64,000 nucleotides of DNA from Arctopsyche grandis (taxonomy: Eukaryota > Arthropoda > Insecta > Trichoptera > Hydropsychidae), in NCBI RefSeq assembly GCF_051622035.1, contig NC_135358.1:14880001-14944000 (forward strand), read 5' to 3'. The notes beneath the pieces are model-generated. The model did no database searches. It was not told the DNA's origin and worked only from the letters and a program-made list of their open reading frames with translations. Made by a program: the position numbers and the translations under genes. Position 1 is the stretch's first letter. The number at the start of each line of letters is the position of its first letter. Positions 23,431 through 39,207 of this stretch are shown here, piece after piece.

Positions 23431-26400
23431 TATGTATATGCTCATATGTACGTCTCAATTAAAGAAAAAAACCCAAGTTACTGTGAATAAGCTTTACGCT
23501 GAGACTGAATGTAAAGAATATTCTGAATGTACACCCAAACATGCATAAATTTATGGAATTTTTGATGTGTATTATCTTACTGCAAAGACTAATTATTATA
23601 ATTTATTTATTTATTTAGAGTTTCAAGACAGCACAGATAGAAATACGCGATGGTGACAAACTGGTGGATGAAATGGCGTCGAACATTAGGAATATGATGG
23701 AAATGAAGGTGAGCGCCGTGAAGCGCATCATGGATGCTGCTGAAAACATGGCAATGTCTCATCAAAACGAGCCAGTGCCCGAGGACTTTGTGTACTACAA
23801 CAGTAAACAAATACACGAGCCGTGGGTACCAGGTGAGCCTACTCCGGAGCCAGAGTTCCTCGCCGAGGATGAACCGGCACCACCGGTGATTAGAGAAGTC
23901 GTCCTTACTCCAAATCCTCACTTCAATGATAAACCGGTCAACACGAGCTTCAGCAGCGTGCACATACCGACGAACGTGTACGACCGCTGTAAGTTTCACT
24001 TTTACTATGTTTTATACTACATTATTATATTATATTGTTGCGTAGGGGTGGGTCGAGGATCCAAGTAAAAGGCCAAAGTCGTTTCACAGCATTTATTGGT
24101 GATTAAGGAGATACACGCACCGCCAGTGCTCCGTCCAGAATGCCTTGATATCGCCTAAGTACCTCCTTATAAAGGACAGGTCGCTCAGGGCATCTTCCTC
24201 GACACGTTTGTTTACCTATTATTATAGTCACGTACCAGATATGTGGTCTCACGCTCTCGCGCAGTCAGTTCTGAGAATTCTAACGGGAAGTGGCTAGGTG
24301 CCGGTACCGACCGCTAAGTCCATCCATTGTTTAGCCGACTTGCACTTAGTCTGGAGATAATCCTCGAAACCAATTATAACGGTCGCACAGTGTCAGGGAT
24401 ACGCCGTCTCACGCTCGTCTGGATTCTGGGAAATAGCGGGGATGACACTCGGCCAAATCCGATTGCACTTAACCGGGGGCTCCTTTTATGCATACGTTAC
24501 AATATTATACTAGTTGTTTTACTCGGCTTCGCTCCGTATTTGTAATATAAACAGCGTAAACATGGCGAATCTAATAGTAAATATTCATTTGTTTTTTATT
24601 AAAATTATTTGGATCGAAAAAATATAATATTCAACCAATTGAATTATCGTCATAGAAACTTGTGTCTCTGTGTGTGTCCCAACGCTAGCTGAACATAATA
24701 ATGAATCGATAAAAAGCCTAAACTTTGTATAAATCCATTCGGAATCCGAACCCGCGTACCCTCGCGCGAACACAAATATCCTCTTATAGGTATATCTGAG
24801 TTCAGAGAGTTAGCGACGAAGCTAACGTCGAATTTTCAATTGGCCTTTTTTTTAAACATTAATTGAAATTTTTTCCTTCTCGCCATATAAAAATATGTAC
24901 GTAATAATAATTTTATTTAGCGAGGTTTTGAACCATTTTTTTTCTTTTCATATTAAACAATTAAATATATATTTTTTAATTAAAATTAATTATATTTTAA
25001 CGATATTTGAAAAATAAAATGAAATTGAGAGATGGCGGATCGAACACGAGCCGCTCTGTTGCTCGACTGCGACCACTACACCACGGGGACGTGACAATTG
25101 GTTCAATTCCAAAAGGTTGAACGACACAACATACCCGACAATTAGTACACTGACAAAATGTACCCGCGACAAAATCTTCACGCGACAAAATGATCACACG
25201 ACAAAATGTCCACGGAAATAACGTTCAAGCGACAAAATGTTCAAAAGTCCTAAATTTTCCTATTTTAATGGAAAAACTAACTTTTTATTGTATTATATAT
25301 ATCTATCGTGGATATATAGGGCTTCTCAACCGTATCCAAAATTTTCTTAATTTCAAATAAATAATTTACTTTTTATCGTATACATCGCGGATGTTATTAA
25401 ATTAGTATAAATGACAGGTGCTCTCAACCGTATCCAACATATTCTTATTTAAATTTAAAAATTACATTTTAAGCGTAATTACTGCAGATGTCATTGAACT
25501 AGTTTAAATGTCAGGGGTTCTCAACAGTATCCAATATTTACTTATTTAAATTGAAAAAAATAATTTTTAAGAGTATGAACTGCGGATGACATTGAATTAA
25601 TTTATATGTCAGGGCTTCTCAACCGTCTCCAAAATTTTCTTAATTTCAAATGAAAAATTTATTTTTTATCATATACATACATCCCGGATGTCATTGAATT
25701 AGTTTAAATGTCAGGGGTTCTCAATCGTATCCAATATTTTCTTATTTAAATTTAAATTTTCTCCTGGTATTCTAAAATTTGTTTTTTCGAAATCTTCATA
25801 CTGTTCCACGGTCTGTAATATATATGTATATATATGAATGATGTTTTCCTCAAAATTATCAATTATGAATTTCTAATTTCTATGAAAGATCAAAATAAAT
25901 GTGTATAAACTCTCTTAGGTAATAGGCGTATATTTCTTTGAACAACAAAAAAAGGTACAGCACTTTCTTTCTTGCGAGGTTTCTTTGAGATTTAGTAATG
26001 GACGAAGACCAGGTCATAAACCAATGAAATATTATTGAAAGTATGTAGTTTCAATGACCTACCCAACTTCAGGTATAGAAAACATATCTATCGCAAAACC
26101 TTGTACTTGACAAATTTGTAAAACAAACAAACTTAAACAAACTTGTACTTGTACTTGAAAAATTACTATCGCAAAACCTTGTACTTGACAACAACAAAAA
26201 GTAGTCGTAAACCCAAATGATTTAAGGCAAAATGCATGGGAATTTCCGGAATATAATTGAATTTTCTTTGAAGGAAAGTCCTTTAAATATTGAGGGCACA
26301 TACCTTTTTTATTATGGGTTTAAAATGTTTGTGATATGCTGTTTGTGATTTTTAAGCTAAAACAGATGCGTAAAAACAACTTTGAAATATGAAAATATTT

Positions 26401-29400
26401 CAACGTTGTGCGCACCCCAGAGCGAATCTCAGCAGTTCTTAATATTTTTTCCCGATTCCACAATTATAGTTTTTCTGCGAGGTTACACATTATTTTTTTA
26501 ATAATATATTCTTGATAGTAGCTTATTTAAAACAATTGTGCCATTTTACGGCTGTGATATATAATACAAATTGTATTATTTGTAATATTTGTAATAATAA
26601 TATATAATAATGATCTAATGAATGTTCATAATCTTTGTAACTCGATTTAATTTATAAAAAACAATTTTTTTGCGCAATATAATATATATTTTTTACTTTT
26701 TTTTTTAACTTAAAAAAAATCTTAATTTTCTAAAACCGGTGAAAGCCGGCCAACCGGCTTTTTATTTGTAAAAAAACCGAAAACCGGCTTTTCCTTTCAG
26801 GTGGATTTTTGGAACCCCTAATTTAAACATACAGTGGTAGCGTGTATGTTTAGCACCAAGTGATCAGTGGGTTCCATCCGCTATACTGATTAGATTTGGG
26901 GTTATTTGTGACTACAAATCTATCGTTTCTTATCAGAGTTTTCCAATTTTATCTGATCATTGATCAAACTGCTGAAAAACAACATGAAGTACCCATATAA
27001 ATTATATAATTTCTTTAGGTATGCATGTACATACGTAATAAATGTATTTATATGTAAAAAATATATGAATACAGGATGATTTCAAATGACTGAAGTAAGA
27101 TTGTATTGAAAAAAAATTCATCAATGCATTGTAAGATCGCTCTAAAAAATTGCTCTGAAAATTTTCAGCACCCGAAGTCATACAAGCTATAAAGTGGTCT
27201 GAAAATCTGGATTCAATCTTCATAAATAACTATCGTGTTGATCCATCGTTATCATGGCAATTTTTTGGAAGTTCAACGGGATTTATGAGGCACTACCCAG
27301 GTATATACCAATGATTTTATTTGAATTAAAATTCAATTTTACAATTTTCTTTTATTCTTATAATTTTATTTTTGAAATTTTTTAGCAATGGAATGGAAGG
27401 CAGAACCAGTGGACTTGTTCGATTGTCGAACTAGAGCTTGGTATATAGAGGCAGCAACCAGTCCAAAGGATATGATTGTTTTGGTGGATAGTTCAGGATC
27501 TATGACCGGACAGAGGAGAGATATTGCCCGCCACGTTGTATCGACGATACTGGATACTTTGGGTAATAATGATTTCGTAAACATCTACACATTTAACGAC
27601 TCGGTTATGGAGATAGTGCCTTGCTTTGCTGATACATTGGTTCAGGTATATATTATATTTCTAAAAATGCAATATTTGAATTGGTTCACTAGTCACTGAA
27701 AGATGTATTCAAAAAATCATTCAATTCGCAATTTAATTATAATATAACATAATATTATTTATAATGTTATAATGTTATAAAAACGACTAAGGCTATACTT
27801 AAAATGAACTGTACTAACTTAAACTAATCCAGTTAAATATACATACATATATTTGTTCAACGTCTTTCAGTGCCTATTGATCCACCTTTGTATGTACATA
27901 CTTTCAGAATATATGTATATAATCAATAATTACGTTTACTGTTGTACAGGCAAATCTTGCTAATATCAGAGAATTGAAACTTGGTTTGGAGTCAATTGAG
28001 ACAACGGGAATAGCAAACTTTTCAGCAGCACTGACGAAGGCTTTTGAACTTTTGGAGATATATAGGGAAGAGGGAAGAGGTGCTTGCTGCAACCAAGCTA
28101 TCATGCTAGTGTCGGATGGAGTTCCATATAATTTTAAAGAAATATTCGAAATATACAATTGGAAAAACAGACCGATCATACCCGTCAGAGTTTTCACTTA
28201 CTTAATAGGTCGAGAGGTTGGATATTCCTAATAGTTTTGAAAATTTCATATTTCATTTGATATTAAAAAAATGAAATTATATATTTGAAATATAAAATGT
28301 AGGTTGCCGATGTCAGAGAAGTAAAATGGATGGCTTGCGCTAATCAGGGATACTATGTGCATCTTAGCACCTTAGCCGAAGTCCGTGAACAAGTTCTGCA
28401 ATATGTTCCTGTTATGGCACGACCTCTTGTACTGAGTGGTGATCTACATCCAGTCATTTGGACTCCTGTTTACGCCGAAATCACAGTTAGTGTTCCGGTC
28501 AATTTTTTTTTTTTTTTATCGTGAACTTAGTATAGTTAAAGTTAACATTTTATACAGGATCCCAAGATAATGGATTACCTATGGGAGAAGAAGGAACGAG
28601 AGGAGCAAAAAGAGCGCTTTTTAAGTCATCGAAGAGACAGTGCACTTTTTCTATCCCGAGTTGAACAAGAAAAGCGTATAGCCCACAAACAAAAAATGGT
28701 ACTAATATATTTTTACTATTCAAATTAGGAGTTTAAAAATAAGAAGTTGTATACTATATTTTTTTTTTAAATCTTTAGAAAGCAGATCAACATGGAGGAT
28801 TGAGAACATACCAACTTATGACTTCTGTATCCATGCCGGTGTTCGATCGAACTGAAAACGCTGTAAGTTTTCTGTTGTCACTATTTCTGCAATACATTTC
28901 TACATTAACTGTATTTAAAAATAAGATACGTATCAATTATAAGCATTTTTTGCTTAACAACAATGGTGGGTATATAAATGTAACATTTAAAATAAGTATT
29001 ATTATTTAAATATAAATATTTTATATAATAAGATCTTTTGATTATTAGCTACTATATTTTATAGATAACTTCAATTGTGAAAATAACAACGACGAAAGTA
29101 ATGCGTTTAAATTTTATGTGTCGTTGATTAGAGAGATTTAATAAACTAAAAATATATATATTGCTGCTAAAAAGATAATACACAGTTAATAGTTTTTTTA
29201 ATCTATTTTTGATCGTAGAAATCAATCTTGAAAATATTTAGCAAATAATCAAAAGCACTAATTATTATGTAAAACTTTCGAAAATAATTCAATGTTGTTC
29301 TAAACTCTTCAGAGGTGATTCTTCTATACATTCAATATGAGTATGTGCTAATTTTTTTATTGAATATAAATTGTTTTCGAAAATATGTAATTTAAAAAAA

Positions 29401-32400
29401 ATGAAATATCTGAAATTTAGAGTCATCTCTGAAAGAAAACAAATTGATTGATCAGCATCATTAATGGGAGGTGTTGTGTGTTGTACTTGTCCCTCAGAAC
29501 ATCACAGAGAATGTGCTCGTTAACGAAGCTTACTGGGTCACTGTGACCAGAGAGGTATATCACCGATTCAAATCTTCAGTAAAAAAATAACAGTATCAAA
29601 TTCGATTGGTTGCAGTTGACTTTGTTTTATTAATTTCCTTAAAAAAGTTATTTTTGTAAGCCCTCCTAGCAAGTGTGCATATTGTCCTGCTAGAGACAGA
29701 GCCAGTGTTGGAGTTTAGAGGAACTTAATTGGTTCCGTAGCGGCAGATTATAGAAGTCGTGGCAGCCTCCTAGAACTAAAGACATGTTTACATGTCTTGA
29801 ACTCACCTATAGTAAAATATTACCAAATTTATTTTTATCATCAGCCCATATAAGTAATCACGCTTGATTTTATATTCCAAACAAGTACACAGTATTATAA
29901 ATAAGTATTTCAGCAAATAATCTGGTGAGTAATTATTTAGATTACTCCCTGGAATATGTACTGTATAAGGAAACTTATCCGGGTTTTTTCTCGGTATGAG
30001 CTGCGTAAAAATAAAGATATTTTACCATGGGTTTTAAAATTATATTACGTAAAAATATTGAAAAATATTGGCTTGTAGTTTGTAGTTTATAGTCATTTAG
30101 TTTGCCACGATAAAAAAATGTTGTTTTTTACAAGTAGACCATTAGGGTTCTTTTAAAAGAAATAAAATTTTTTCAGGATCGCCAATTTATGAATTTATTA
30201 ATAGTGATTTTTATAAATGCGTATTGATTGATTCTTTTTATTAATTGTATGAATATGTATATCCTTAAATTGTACATGTGTTTATTATTTTAAATATGAA
30301 TATTAATTCAGTAGACAAATTTACGTATGTAATATTATAAATATTCATATTCAAAATTTATCGTGTTTCTTAATCGAATGATTTTCACAGTTGAAAAATG
30401 TAAAACATGTGATACTAATACCGTATTAATGTGAAAATATTTCATTTCACACATCACATGTATGTATGTATTTATGTAGGTATCGATTAAGATATACAAT
30501 ATAGTTTTACATATATAGATTAACAAATGTTTACTTAACTACTAAACAAATATATTCTTTTGAATGTCTTTTTTACTATTACTAATTAATCTACTGTATC
30601 TATCAAATTATATTAATGGATACGCAATGAGCACGCAGTGTTAGAATGAATGTAAATAGTATGAAAATAAATTAAATAAAAATAAAACGGATTTTTATGC
30701 ATCTAAATTTTGGTGCTTAACAGACGCTGTTATATTTAGATGAAAGTTTTTGAACTACATTAGTTAATTACAGTATATAATTTCGTTTGTTGCTATTTTA
30801 TTATCATAGGTCTATAAGTAGTTGATTCAAAAAATAATAATTGATTGAGTACAGGAGAGTTTGTTGTACATATACATATAATGTTTTCCAATGTAACAAA
30901 TTTAGAATAAAAAGTTGTGGAAAAACAAGGTAGATTATATAGAATTTTCACGATATTATTCAGTAATGTACAAATTTTACAATAAGATACTTTTGTAAAT
31001 AATAATATATACATAAACTATTTTTTAGTTCAAATGATTTTTATTAGTTGCTTTATATTGTACTTTAAGAATGTTATTAATGCGAATTTTGACGATATAC
31101 CTTCGTTATGAATTGTGTTTGTATTCAAATGTACGTATTATGGGAAGTAAAAAATATGACATTTTGATATCATAGTGGGTATAATTGGATCAAATGATAC
31201 GATCGACGTTTATTTTCTTAATTTTTATTTTATGTAGATCATCGATTCTGACAATTGTTCGTTTCATTTCTTGTAATCATTACAAAGCAGTTCACTAACA
31301 TGATTTTATGTATATGCAGACCCGTGTAGCCAATCTACTGGGTGTGGCCGGAACTGACGTACCGATTCAGGATATAGAAGCTCTCATGATGCCCCATCAG
31401 GTAATAATATACATACATATAAATATGATCTGGTTTATTTTTGTCAAATTACACATATATTTATCAATTAATGTGTTTATTGCATTTATGAATAGTTGGG
31501 AGTAAATGGTTACGCCTTCATTGTTACCAACAATGGGTACATCTTAATCCATCCAGACCTCAGACCAGTTGTAAGTTCATCAATTGTATATGCACATATG
31601 TATTTTTGTAAGCTAATTGATTTTAATTTAGTAAACAATGGGAGAAAATATATTGAAAAAAAATGTCAATGAAATAATAATAAAAAAAAATAATTTTAAT
31701 TTCAGTTTCAAGACATTTTAAAACCAAGCTATAATAGTGTGGATATGGTCGAAGTAGAACTAATAGACGACGAAAGAGGTCCAAGGGATTTTAACGAAGA
31801 ACTTATAAGTGTATGATACGATTTTTAGGGGTCTACCTCACGGGCCGGAATGTGAAATTACAGAAAACGCAAATATCGGAAGGCAAAGATCGAAAATCGA
31901 AATATCTTAAGTTGAAAGTTAAAAAAAAGGGTGCATGGTAAACGGTACATACTCACCTAATTTGCGCGAGCAGGATACAACAGGAACAAGAGAAACAGGC
32001 TTTTCCTCCCGTATTCTGCGCGCGCATATTAATACGGCATAATAATACCGTTTACCATGCACTCTTTTTTTTTGATCTTTCGACTTAAGATCTTTCGATT
32101 TTCGATCTTTGCCTTCCGATATTTGCGTTTTCGGTAATTTCACATTCCGGCTCGTCACGAAGACCGGATTTTTAGTCACACATGATTTTTCAAAATACAA
32201 TTTATTTATTTATTTCTATATTTGTTTTCAGTTCCGTGAAGAAATTCTGAGCCAAAGAAATGGCAGCAGACATATGCAAGTAAAATATCATTTTGATAAT
32301 ATGGTAATATTTTTGTATGATTTTTTAAATGTTTATTTTAAGAATTATATAACAAAAAATGAATTTAAATTAAAATTTATTTTAGAAAAGGGTGTTTCGT

Positions 32401-35400
32401 ATTAAGCGTCATTACTTTTGGACTGGCATTACCGGATCTCCATTTTCATTGGTGGTTGCTTTACCTGAACCCTATGGTTTGAAACGGTTGACTCTTAGAC
32501 CTGAAGATGACATTCATAGAAATCACGTGAAAGGAAATAATGTAACACACTATTTCCGTGATCATCGGTTGAGGATTCATCCTGATTGGTAAGAGTTTTT
32601 CTCTATACATTTTAAAATTATGACTAAATTTTACCAATATATAATTATAATCACAATCATTTTGAATTCTTACAAAATGCTTTTTTATAGGTTGTATTGC
32701 CGGCATCACGAATTAACATTCCCGTCTCCTGAACTAGAATTGTTATACTTTTTACAACGAATGGGTCAACCAAAATGGAAATGGCCTTTGAAACCACATC
32801 CTCCTGAGCACATGCATTGTAAGATTTTAAATTTATTAACTAAAAAGGGTAAAGACATGTATGTATGTATGTTTTGCTAATACATTACAAACATAAGACA
32901 ATATGGTTATGTTTCTAAGTTATAAAATAACATCAACGAAATATTAATTGTGTAGTATCTAGTATATTTGTGGCAGATATGAAATATAACGTATCGTTCA
33001 CATATATATGTATATTCTATTTATCGTCTGGTTTGTCTCAATTGTGAAAATGAACTTGTTCCACAGCAAACACAAGTTCTGGCAAATCGGAACCAAAAAC
33101 GGAGAGGGACTCTTATTTCTGTGAGTAGATGATATGTATATCAGTCTACTATATAGACAAATGTTTTGTGCTGTTAGTATAAAATGTATAGATTAGCTTT
33201 TGTATTAGCTTTTGCTGTGTTGTACTTACATATATCTAAAAAGTAGTTAATAAATTGTGGATGTGATGATTTTAACGCCAATCTTTGTTAAACCCTTGCA
33301 TGGGGCTTAATTATCATATTGGTATATATTATATACACATATGTTATGACCTGTTCTATATTTCAAACATTCGGCTAGCACATTGCGTGTTTTAAAACCA
33401 AATATTATCACATTAAAAATATAACAAAGGCAAAGTTGTCGAATGGTTGAATTAGAAAACTTCAACACATTTTTTTAAGAAGCAGATTTGTATTTTATTT
33501 TACACGGGTCATGGAAAACTGCACAATTCCTAAATGTGGACAATGTAAAACGATTTGTACATTAGATGGCACTTTTTTGATAATGGTTGCACTAATTTGC
33601 ATGGTTTTTCTATTGTGTATGTGAAATAATGTACTTTCGTAGAATGGTTCTATACTTCAAAAAGCACAATGGTGTAAACTGTTCAATATGTATGTATAAT
33701 TCGTACACTAATTTACATTCTGCACTTCATTGACTATTGAACATCATTCACAAATTATGAAGCCAATTATATATATTTTTACCAATATATGTTCTATAAG
33801 AGTATCAATCGTAATCCCAAACGGTCAAAATCTTGATAATTCGATAACCTATAAAAAATACTTTATTGCTTTGGTATCATGTTTAGTTTTGGAATTTTAT
33901 CATGTACATACATAGTTTTGAATGTTCGGGATTATGACCTATACCCATTTTTTAAATATAATAAAATATTTGTATAATAACACATGTATAATACATATAA
34001 TTTTGTATGTAACATGATAAATTTAAAATTTAAAAAATTTTATGTGTAAACAAATGTCGGTTTAATTTAAGATTTAATAATGAATATAAATATTCATTAT
34101 AATAACACACTTCGAAATGATTTTCATGATACCATTTTTCGTAGTTCAAAACGACAAATATATGCACATTTTAATATGTATTCCAACAAGATAAATAATT
34201 CGTTTTCAAATCAATATTCAAATCAAATCAAATTTTGCACGAAAAAATAACAAAATAAATATTGTATGTACATATGTAGTACATATACATAGAAGGCGTG
34301 AAGTAACTGTAAAATTATTTATTTTCAATCAAGATGATGGAATCAGATTTTTATATAAATTCAGGAGTCTGTTAATTTATGAATTGTAAATTAAACCATA
34401 AATATATTAATTAATTGTGAATTTGGATATATGTACAGTAATTTGTAAATCCTAACTCTTGTCTTATTTTCATAGAACAAAAATATAATGGATTTATAAA
34501 AGCTGATATACATATGTATATATTAAATGTTTGATTTTTCAGTACTCTTTCGTATTTGTATTGGAATTTGAATACATGAAGCGCATTTTATCATAAATTT
34601 TATTTAAAGTTTAAACAATCAATCTGTGCATTGATATTCAAGAAAATTGATGAAATCCAAATTTCGCGGAATCTTACAAATATAAAATTAAAAATAAGTT
34701 ATTTATATGTCTCACAAATTGACATATTGACAAATAAAATAATATTATATTATGGAAACAAATAAAAGTTTAAATTTTAACATTTAATGTATAGTTATAT
34801 TGTGAAATTTAAGCACTTTTTAAAGTAAAGTTTTATTTTCAATACAGGTGATCGTAACCTAATGCAAGCTGTGGTATTCGACGCTCGTGTCACAGATTGG
34901 TTTTCTCAAAATATTTCCAGTTCGAAGGAAGAAAGAGGGTAAGCTATGAATATTGCATTTTATAACATTAGAAAATTTGTATAATAAAGAAAATACATCA
35001 GTTGGATATCTACGATATACATACATTACCTAATTTCACATAGAATATATAAGATAAAGCATATAATTACCGTGTTGTAATTTTAACGAGTTATTATTGC
35101 ATTAGTCCTAGCCCCATAACTATGCTGATGGTTTTGTTACCGAGGTAAAGTAAATACTATTTTATAAATTTATATAAATTTGTGTATGTATACAAATAAG
35201 TTGCTGCATTATGTATTATTAAATATGCGGTAATATACATATCTTTATATATTATTTCCATATTTGTAAAATATACGCATAGTATGTAGCTTCTAATAAA
35301 TTCAAAATTCTAATTGCAAATGTAAGATATCTACCATAAATATGTCTATGTACTTGAAAATCGAAATCTTCAATTCATCTAAGAAAAAATAATATTTTTG

Positions 35401-38400
35401 AATAAAAAAAAAAAGATTTTTGATAGTAGATTCAATGATTTAAATTTAAATAGAATTTTTGTGATATAACATAAATATTATAAGTTACAAAGATGTGTGT
35501 ATTATGCTATTATACGTTGTACAATATTAAGTCTTTTATCAGATGTTAACTTTAACACCAAATTTGAATGTTTTATTTATTTATTTATTACATCGATTAT
35601 TGATGATAAATTATTCCAATATTTGTGTAAATAAGATATTACAATTAATCAAGTTTAGAGTAATAAGAAATATTTTGTAGCTATTCAATGGACAAGTGAG
35701 TATGTGTATGTTTGTATATTAATGTGATTATTTATATATTTCAGGAAATCATAATTATGGAAATTCGATGTCATGTCATGTTAATATCATGCTAATTTTC
35801 AAATTTAATTTTTTTAGGAAAGAATTCATTCAAAGATTTGGAATTACTGTGGCTTTTATGGCAACTCATAGTGGTCTTACAAGATGGCAATCATTCCCTC
35901 AAGTTTCATCAGATGATACAGAAAAAATTGACACGTGATTAAAATATTTTGATTAAATATTTTACAAATGTTGATTAAGTACACTTGTTTCTTTATTTTT
36001 CGTTTTTAATTTGATTCTAGGCCGGAATTTGGTGAAAAATATCCAAGAGCTATCGATGAAGTTTGGTACCGCCGCGCTGTTGAGCAACATTATTTCGAAC
36101 CTCAAAGCTTTGTGTATTCAGTAGATTTTAACGCCGGTGAAAAGGTAGTTGAAGGAAGTCCAGGACCACTAGTAACAGCTTCACATGCAGTTTTCCACTC
36201 TGTAGAACAGCATTCAGCTCCAGCTGCCGTCGTAGGATTTCAGTTTCATCACACAAGTCTGCATGCACTCTTCATAAACAATACGTCATCGGTATGCTAT
36301 ATTGTGATATGTACATATATCTTACTTTTTATTTAGTAATACTATTATTAATATTATGTTTTATTTTTAAAAGTGTGGAAAATTAATGCCTTGCCCAAAA
36401 ACTTGCAAATCTGATGAACTCGATTGCTATGTATTAGACGATAACGGATTTGTAATAGTAAGTGAAGCTCCAAAAGATGCAGGTCGATTCTTCGGAGAAG
36501 TAAAGCCATCAATTATGAAGCAGTTGGTGGATGAAAAAGTATATAAAAGTGTTCATATAACAGACTATCAAGCAGTTTGCTTTGAAGAAACCGATAGTTC
36601 GAATCCAGCTCCCAATCTTTTAACGGTTAGCATTTATTTTTTTAACATATATTATATACATAATGGTTACAACTAAATGTTTCGGTAGTTTATTTTACAT
36701 ATTTCTTTCAAATTGCTGTTTGAAACAGAGGTTGTTTTAAAGACTTTAATTATTCAACAGCCATTTGTGTATCTACGGAACGTTTTGGGATATATAATAA
36801 CATACCTTTTGTGGATTTGGCAGCACACGTCGATTCTGACATCACAAACCTATGGCTACTCGTATCCCAACGAAGATGGTAAGTTTAAATTGACTGAGCG
36901 TTTTTTCTGTGATGCTATGTACACTGTGGTTGACATGGCTTGTTCGTAGTGAGTATTATTGAACGAATATTGTTTGTTTGCAAGTCATATATGTTCGTAA
37001 CTAAAAGTTACTACCTCCACATATATAATTGACGGGAAAACGAACTCTCTTAACTTTTTAATATATTTAATTATACTGTCGTGAAGTTGGTGAACTTTAA
37101 ATATATTGATATTATTTAACATTAATCGATAAAAAGTCCAGAAATAGTCATTTTTAATAAATTCGGTCTTCATTGATTGGTCAGGTTTTTCAACCAAAAG
37201 TCCAAAATTTCGGTACGTGTGATTTATTCACACAAGTGAAGAAATATCAAAAGCTCTTTTATAATGCAAAAAGATTGTTCGAAACATAATTTAAATTGAA
37301 AAAAGCTAAATGCAATTAACATATAACATACATATGTATGTATGTATGTGACATGTGCATACATATATATGTGTCTACATGTATGAGAAAGAATCATACA
37401 AATTTTTCAAATCAACCCCACGTAATGCACACGTTTTAGAACTATGGTTTAGAGTTGATGCTACCCAATTTGATTTAGGTCTGTGGAATGCTTGTTTACT
37501 GTGTCCTTCTTAGCTTCGTCTATTAAATAAAATATATGCATATTTTAATTTTTATATACTATCCATTTATTGTGTTAATTATAAAATGAAACCCAATAAA
37601 GCTGACACAATATATAAAAAACACCCCCACCCCTATTTTTTCTATTATATTTTACCGAGAGTGAAGTAATAACACAGGTGCATACTCGTATTCATATACA
37701 TATACACGAAGTTTTATGATCGTGAGAAAATTCAACTTTGAGATTTTTACTTATTTGTACTAAGTATTGATCACTGATCTGTTTTCATAGTTTTAATTTT
37801 AAATGTATCTATAATTACATACATACATATCAGTGCCGTTCCGTGGAAATCTCTCTGTTTTTGTCGCACAGCCTTATTTACATATGTGTGCGCTAGCAGG
37901 ATACAGGAGGAAGGCTGCTCGACAAAAACAGAAAGATTTCCATGGCACGCCACTGATGTATATATAATTTTATCTCGACATTTTTTTTCAAAGGTTAATA
38001 TGATGGATTGTTTTATAAATGTATATATATATTATAGAAACTTAAATTTATCAATACTCATCCTCTTTCTTTGGCTTCCTAAGATATTACGAGTAACATA
38101 CTAAAAAAAAAGCCAATTAATTATTTTTATGTACTGTGTTATTGCATCATTTGCGGCAAAATATCTATTTATATGTGTAACATGAGCTATCTATTTCACT
38201 CTGAACTTAAAATTGTGCATGTTAAGTGGAGATATAATCAAACAAGTATTTTCGTCTACTTTCATATACCTAAGGTTTTCTCACATTTCCCGAAATTTCC
38301 AAATTATCATTCCGTTCATTATACACATGTTAAGAGTAATCACTTATTGAATGTATTTATTATCCAAAAAATGATTACTTTTAAAATTTTGTGTAGTTAT

Positions 38401-39164
38401 AATTTTGTGGACTTCCGACTGTATAGCAAAAAAAGTTCTTTTAAAACAAAACTCCCTATTTTGGTTTTTCAGAAGTTGTTTCACCCACTGGTAAGTCGAT
38501 TAAACGACTATCGTAGAAATGTGTGATATAAATATGTTGAAAACATAGTTTCCCATTTTATTTTACTTCATCTTATAAAACTTACATACATATTTTAGAA
38601 ATGCAACCTGTGTTATTGAATGCTTTGGATATTTTTAAATTGGTTTATCTGTTTGTAATGTATTGTAAAAATGCAATAAACAACTGAATTACAAATAAAG
38701 ATAATGAGTATTTTCAAATATAGTATTATATATTTTTTTTAAATGGTAATGATATATTTTATCTGTAATTAATTCTTTATAATAATTGCATTTTTTACAT
38801 ACATACATACTATATGTATATCTTTTGGCATGAAAAAAATACTCCTAAAATTGTTTTGGAAATTGCAGCAGCGAAGTATGATAATCATTTAAGTAAATGA
38901 GAAATTGTACAGACTAGAATGTACATATAATATAAGAAAATTGGAAAAATTATTGAAAAGTATGATAATTTTTCTCAAGCATTTTTGATCGTGGAATACT
39001 TTCATTTATATATTATAGTATGTACATATGTTGATAGGGCATTTACATATGTCATTGAATTTAAAACTACATATATTAATTAGCATTGCTATATTAATAT
39101 TTTTTGGCTCGTAGAAGAACATTATCCCCGATAATCATACATACATACACATAATTATATATTA

Positions 39165-39207
<43 letters not shown>

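Noticed and set aside
25030-25094. Functional tRNA gene on the minus strand
   Set aside because: A and B boxes are present, but the acceptor stem does not pair, and the following sequence looks like a SINE body.
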